A stretch of DNA of 64,000 bases from VXYL01 sp965116345. GTDB taxonomy: Bacteria; Pseudomonadota; Gammaproteobacteria; Pseudomonadales; Azotimanducaceae. The stretch covers positions 4,154,001 to 4,218,000 of the forward strand of contig OZ220680.1 in NCBI GenBank assembly GCA_965116345.1, read 5' to 3'. The notes beneath the pieces are model-generated. The model did no database searches, had not been told where the DNA came from, and worked only from the letters and a program-made list of their open reading frames with translations. The position numbers were made by a program, and so were the translations under genes. Of the stretch, positions 61,685-64,000 are shown one piece after another (the stretch's first letter is position 1; each line of letters begins with the position of its first letter).

Positions 61685-62768
61685 CGTTGGCGGCCAGTTC
61701 GCGTTCGAGGGCGTGTTCTTCGGAGGTGAGGTCGAGGCCCATGCGCGTCTTGAGAAGGTTGGCGGTCAGCCGAATGCTGGTCTTGGCTTTGCTGATTCTG
61801 CCGTGCTGCATGGCGCGGCCCTCCCAGAGCTGTTGGTTGGACCGCGACCAGTCGATGTCGGCGAGCCTGCGCAGCCGCGGACGCCACCGCTTCGGGTGGT
61901 CCGCCACGAGATCGGCGCCGGCGGCGGCGATGGCGGACAGGGCTACGCCGTGCGCGTGGATGGAATCGCGTCGGAGGTCGCCGGGGGCGACCTTGTGTTC
62001 CCTGGCCAGGCGCCAGTCCGGCATGGCGTCGCAGACGGCGGACCAGAAAGCCGCGGCGAAGGCGCGCTCGTCGAGGGCGATCTCGTCCTTGCGGCCCTTG
62101 CGCAGAAGGGCTCGACTGGCCGTCTTGATGCTGCTGAGCGTGAACAGCTTGGTGCTTCGGTTCGACAGGCTGGAACGCTCCATCTCCGTCATGCCCTTGA
62201 AGCCCTCGACGGTGAATGCGAGGTAGCGCGCAAGCTCGGAGCTGGGGTCGCGCCGGTCGTAGAGCGTGCTCAGGGAGTCGCTCGGCCGGATGGCGTGCTT
62301 GTTGAGATCGGCGAACATCTGCTGGCTGCGCTTGAGCCCGCGGTCGACGAAGAAGATCACCGGAACGTGATCGTCGCGCAGGTCCGGGCACTCGGCGAGC
62401 GCCTCTTCGACGGCCGCACGGCGATGCTGGCCGTCGTTGATGAGCAGGCGGGCGTCCATGGGGAGTTCGAGGGTGCCGACGGTCTCGCGTCCGTTGCTGT
62501 CGCCGAGCGGGGTGAAGCCGACGGACTGGTCGACCGAGGCGGTCAGGGCCGAGACCACGTAGTTGGTACGGTTCTGGACGAGGTATCTGGCAATCTCGGG
62601 TACGCGATGATGGTTGAGCGTACGCTGTGCACGGAGCTCGGGCGGGACTTCGTCGTCGTCGAATACGAACAGCTTGGGGAGGAGGCGCATGGGACACATC
62701 GCCACGTAGAAGTCGGCGCCGGCCTGGGCGCCCCTTAGGGCCGGGAAGGTGTGGTTGAAGCCGTCCAT
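61677..62768 (-). CDS. dndB: DNA sulfur modification regulator DndB
   Basis: 363 aa from ATG 62768. An open frame extends to 62879 but covers the promoter, and the family begins with the F-PALRGAQAG seen here at residues 8-17. The DGQHR motif lies at 112-116 (INDGQHRRAA), with ELRAQRTLN and RYLVQNRTNYVVSALTASVD. DndB represses dnd genes in studied systems by binding their promoter. First gene of the leftward dnd operon. Confidence 0.93.
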   Translation of the reverse strand: MDGFNHTFPALRGAQAGADFYVAMCPMRLLPKLFVFDDDEVPPELRAQRTLNHHRVPEIARYLVQNRTNYVVSALTASVDQSVGFTPLGDSNGRETVGTLELPMDARLLINDGQHRRAAVEEALAECPDLRDDHVPVIFFVDRGLKRSQQMFADLNKHAIRPSDSLSTLYDRRDPSSELARYLAFTVEGFKGMTEMERSSLSNRSTKLFTLSSIKTASRALLRKGRKDEIALDERAFAAAFWSAVCDAMPDWRLAREHKVAPGDLRRDSIHAHGVALSAIAAAGADLVADHPKRWRPRLRRLADIDWSRSNQQLWEGRAMQHGRISKAKTSIRLTANLLKTRMGLDLTSEEHALERELAANGG

Positions 62769-62795
62769 GCGCCGTTGGAAGTCACTTTGCAGGGA

Positions 62796-62825
62796 AAAAT
62801 AACGTCCAAACCCCGTGTATGTCAA
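62796..62825 (-). promoter_or_regulatory. Promoter of the dndBCDE operon
   Basis: On the minus strand TTGACA (62825-62820), 18-bp spacer, TATTTT (62801-62796), about 28 nt before the dndB start. ACGTCCA repeats just inside and upstream (62802-62808 and 62833-62839) are candidate operator half-sites, perhaps for DndB. Confidence 0.7.
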
Positions 62826-62930
62826 TATTTTCACGTCCAGAGCCGGTGTGTGCGCGGGGAATGTCGGCGGAATGGGCAAATGCGGAAACGGGGTGTAATG
62901 TGCGGCGCTGGCCCGTCATCAGGGAGCACG

Positions 62931-64000
62931 GTGACAGCGGAGTCGGCAGGCAAATCCGGGAGCGAGGATGCGAGCGCGTCGGCTGGCGTGAGCGTGCCTG
63001 CCAATCTCGCCCGATTGAAGTCGCACTATCGCAGCGGGGCGGACGACTTGGCGGCCGGTTTTTTCGCGCCGTGCCTGAACAACGCGAGCGTCTATCGCCG
63101 CGCGGCGGGGTATTTCTCCAGCACGGCGCTATTGACGTGGATGGAAGCGTTGCCGCGCCTGGTGGAGGGCGACGACCTTGAGGTGCGGCTGATCGCGGCA
63201 CCGGAGCTGAGTCCGCAAGACAAGGCGGTTCTTCGCGAGCTCGTGGCCGACGAGAAGCGGGCGGAATACCGGCGGTTGCTGGTTGAACGCATGCTGGACG
63301 AGGTGGTCGCGTTGGCCGATAACCCGGCGGACGAAGGCGTGCGGGGGCGGATCTTCGCCTGGCTCGTGGCGAACGGGCGCCTGGACATCCGGTTCGCCTT
63401 TCCGCGGCACATCGAGGGGCCCGGTATCTTCCACGAGAAGATGGGGGTGTTCGACTTCGGCGACGAGGCCCGCGTGGCGTTCACCGGCTCCGCGAACGAG
63501 ACGCTCGGCGGACACCGCTTGAACTACGAGTCGATTGATGTCTACCGGAGCTGGGCGGCGGGGGACGCCGAGCGCGTCGGCACCAAGGTCGCGCAGTTCG
63601 ACGAAGCCTGGGAGAACGAGGCGGAGGGGCTTGACGTGGAACGGCCGAGCGCCGAGACGGTCGCGAGGCTCCGCGCGAGGGCCCCGGGCAAGCTGCCGCG
63701 CAGGCGCGGGCCTCAGGCGGCCGACGAGTCGGAGGACCGACGTTGGCGTCATCAGGAGGAAGCGGTCGAAGCGTTTCTGGCGAAGCGGGCCGGGGTGCTG
63801 GAGATGGCAACCGGGACCGGCAAGACGCGGACAACGCTGAAAATCCTGCAGCGCCTGATCGACGCGGGGGAACTGAAGGGTGCGGTGGTTGCGACGGATG
63901 GCACGGACCTGCTCGACCAGTGGGCTGCGGAACTGGATCGCTGGGCGCTGGCGGCGAAGCGGCCATGGCTTGTGTACCGACAGTACGAGCGCCACAAGGA
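62931..64000 (+). CDS. Dnd-linked PLD/helicase restriction protein (5' part)
   Basis: 356 codons visible, running off the window. GTG 62931 with AGGGAG upstream. The N-terminal part (about 25-230) is PLD-like: RRAAGYFSSTALLTWMEALP, FHEKMGVFDF with H-x-K, and FTGSANET. A superfamily 2 helicase begins at about 265: WRHQEEAVEAFLAKRAGVLE and Walker A MATGTGKT. This arrangement matches the DNA phosphorothioation system restriction enzyme found with dnd clusters lacking dptFGH. Divergent from dndB; would cut DNA without phosphorothioates. Confidence 0.85.
   Translation, partial: MTAESAGKSGSEDASASAGVSVPANLARLKSHYRSGADDLAAGFFAPCLNNASVYRRAAGYFSSTALLTWMEALPRLVEGDDLEVRLIAAPELSPQDKAVLRELVADEKRAEYRRLLVERMLDEVVALADNPADEGVRGRIFAWLVANGRLDIRFAFPRHIEGPGIFHEKMGVFDFGDEARVAFTGSANETLGGHRLNYESIDVYRSWAAGDAERVGTKVAQFDEAWENEAEGLDVERPSAETVARLRARAPGKLPRRRGPQAADESEDRRWRHQEEAVEAFLAKRAGVLEMATGTGKTRTTLKILQRLIDAGELKGAVVATDGTDLLDQWAAELDRWALAAKRPWLVYRQYERHK

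Noticed and set aside
62769..62879. Upstream extension of DndB to an ATG at 62879
   Set aside because: The extension lies over a good promoter and does not resemble the DndB N-terminus.

Overview
The window is 64 kb of high-GC bacterial DNA, with strong GGAG-type ribosome binding sites, bacterial tRNA genes and proteobacterial conjugative-element and metabolic families. The best guess is a gammaproteobacterium, perhaps an uncultured marine or host-associated one. That placement is inferred from gene families only. A 13 kb chromosomal segment bounded by tRNA genes sits between two accessory regions.

Left accessory region (1-about 35,424). The first 14 kb is a leftward-transcribed block typical of conjugative elements and plasmids: ArdC-like antirestriction protein, several orphan small proteins, a long ParB-like protein, a DarB-like methylase/strawberry-notch helicase, an Rpn-type nuclease, a gene broken by an in-frame amber codon, DUF3085 and a NADAR protein. 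Similar GC-rich leader sequences precede several of these genes. Two overlapping tyrosine integrase genes follow. Next come a DUF3800 gene, two tiny membrane proteins, a three-gene nuclease/membrane operon, a TraI_2-like relaxase relative, a RadC-type protein, a serine resolvase and a structured palindromic element. A tightly coupled three-gene operon (unknown, PIN nuclease, P-loop ATPase) comes next, then a XamI-type restriction-modification pair, transposase remnants and an S24-like fragment. The region ends at a tRNA-Ser(GCT) gene with repeats beside its 3' end, a plausible integration boundary.

Core segment (35.4-48.8 kb). It holds tRNA-Ser, a DASS anion transporter, tRNA-Arg, TauD-like and PhyH-like dioxygenases, an MFS transporter, a CaiB-type CoA-transferase, a damaged vapBC pair, a UGSC-family selenoprotein gene (in-frame UGA plus a convincing SECIS hairpin), its thioredoxin-fusion neighbour, an RraA-like aldolase, a decayed Sel1-type gene, a CmcJ/NvfI-type oxygenase, a D-aminoacylase and tRNA-Val/tRNA-Asp.

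Right accessory region (48.8 kb to the end) is a defence island. It carries an AbiJ-type abortive-infection gene, a caspase/CHAT-like gene split cleanly by an IS1380-family element (4-bp target duplication, frame restored on excision), a second decayed IS1380 transposase, a ParB-like/Mrr-nuclease pair, and a DNA phosphorothioation cluster. That cluster has dndB, C, D and E, two accessory genes on the same strand and a divergent PLD-helicase restriction gene. dndA and dptFGH are not in the window.

Strongest leads for new biology: the unknown/PIN/ATPase operon at 25.8-29.5 kb with its own promoter-operator; the three-gene nuclease/membrane operon at 20.4-22.4 kb; the leader shared by radC and a micro-membrane-protein operon; and the selenoprotein cluster.
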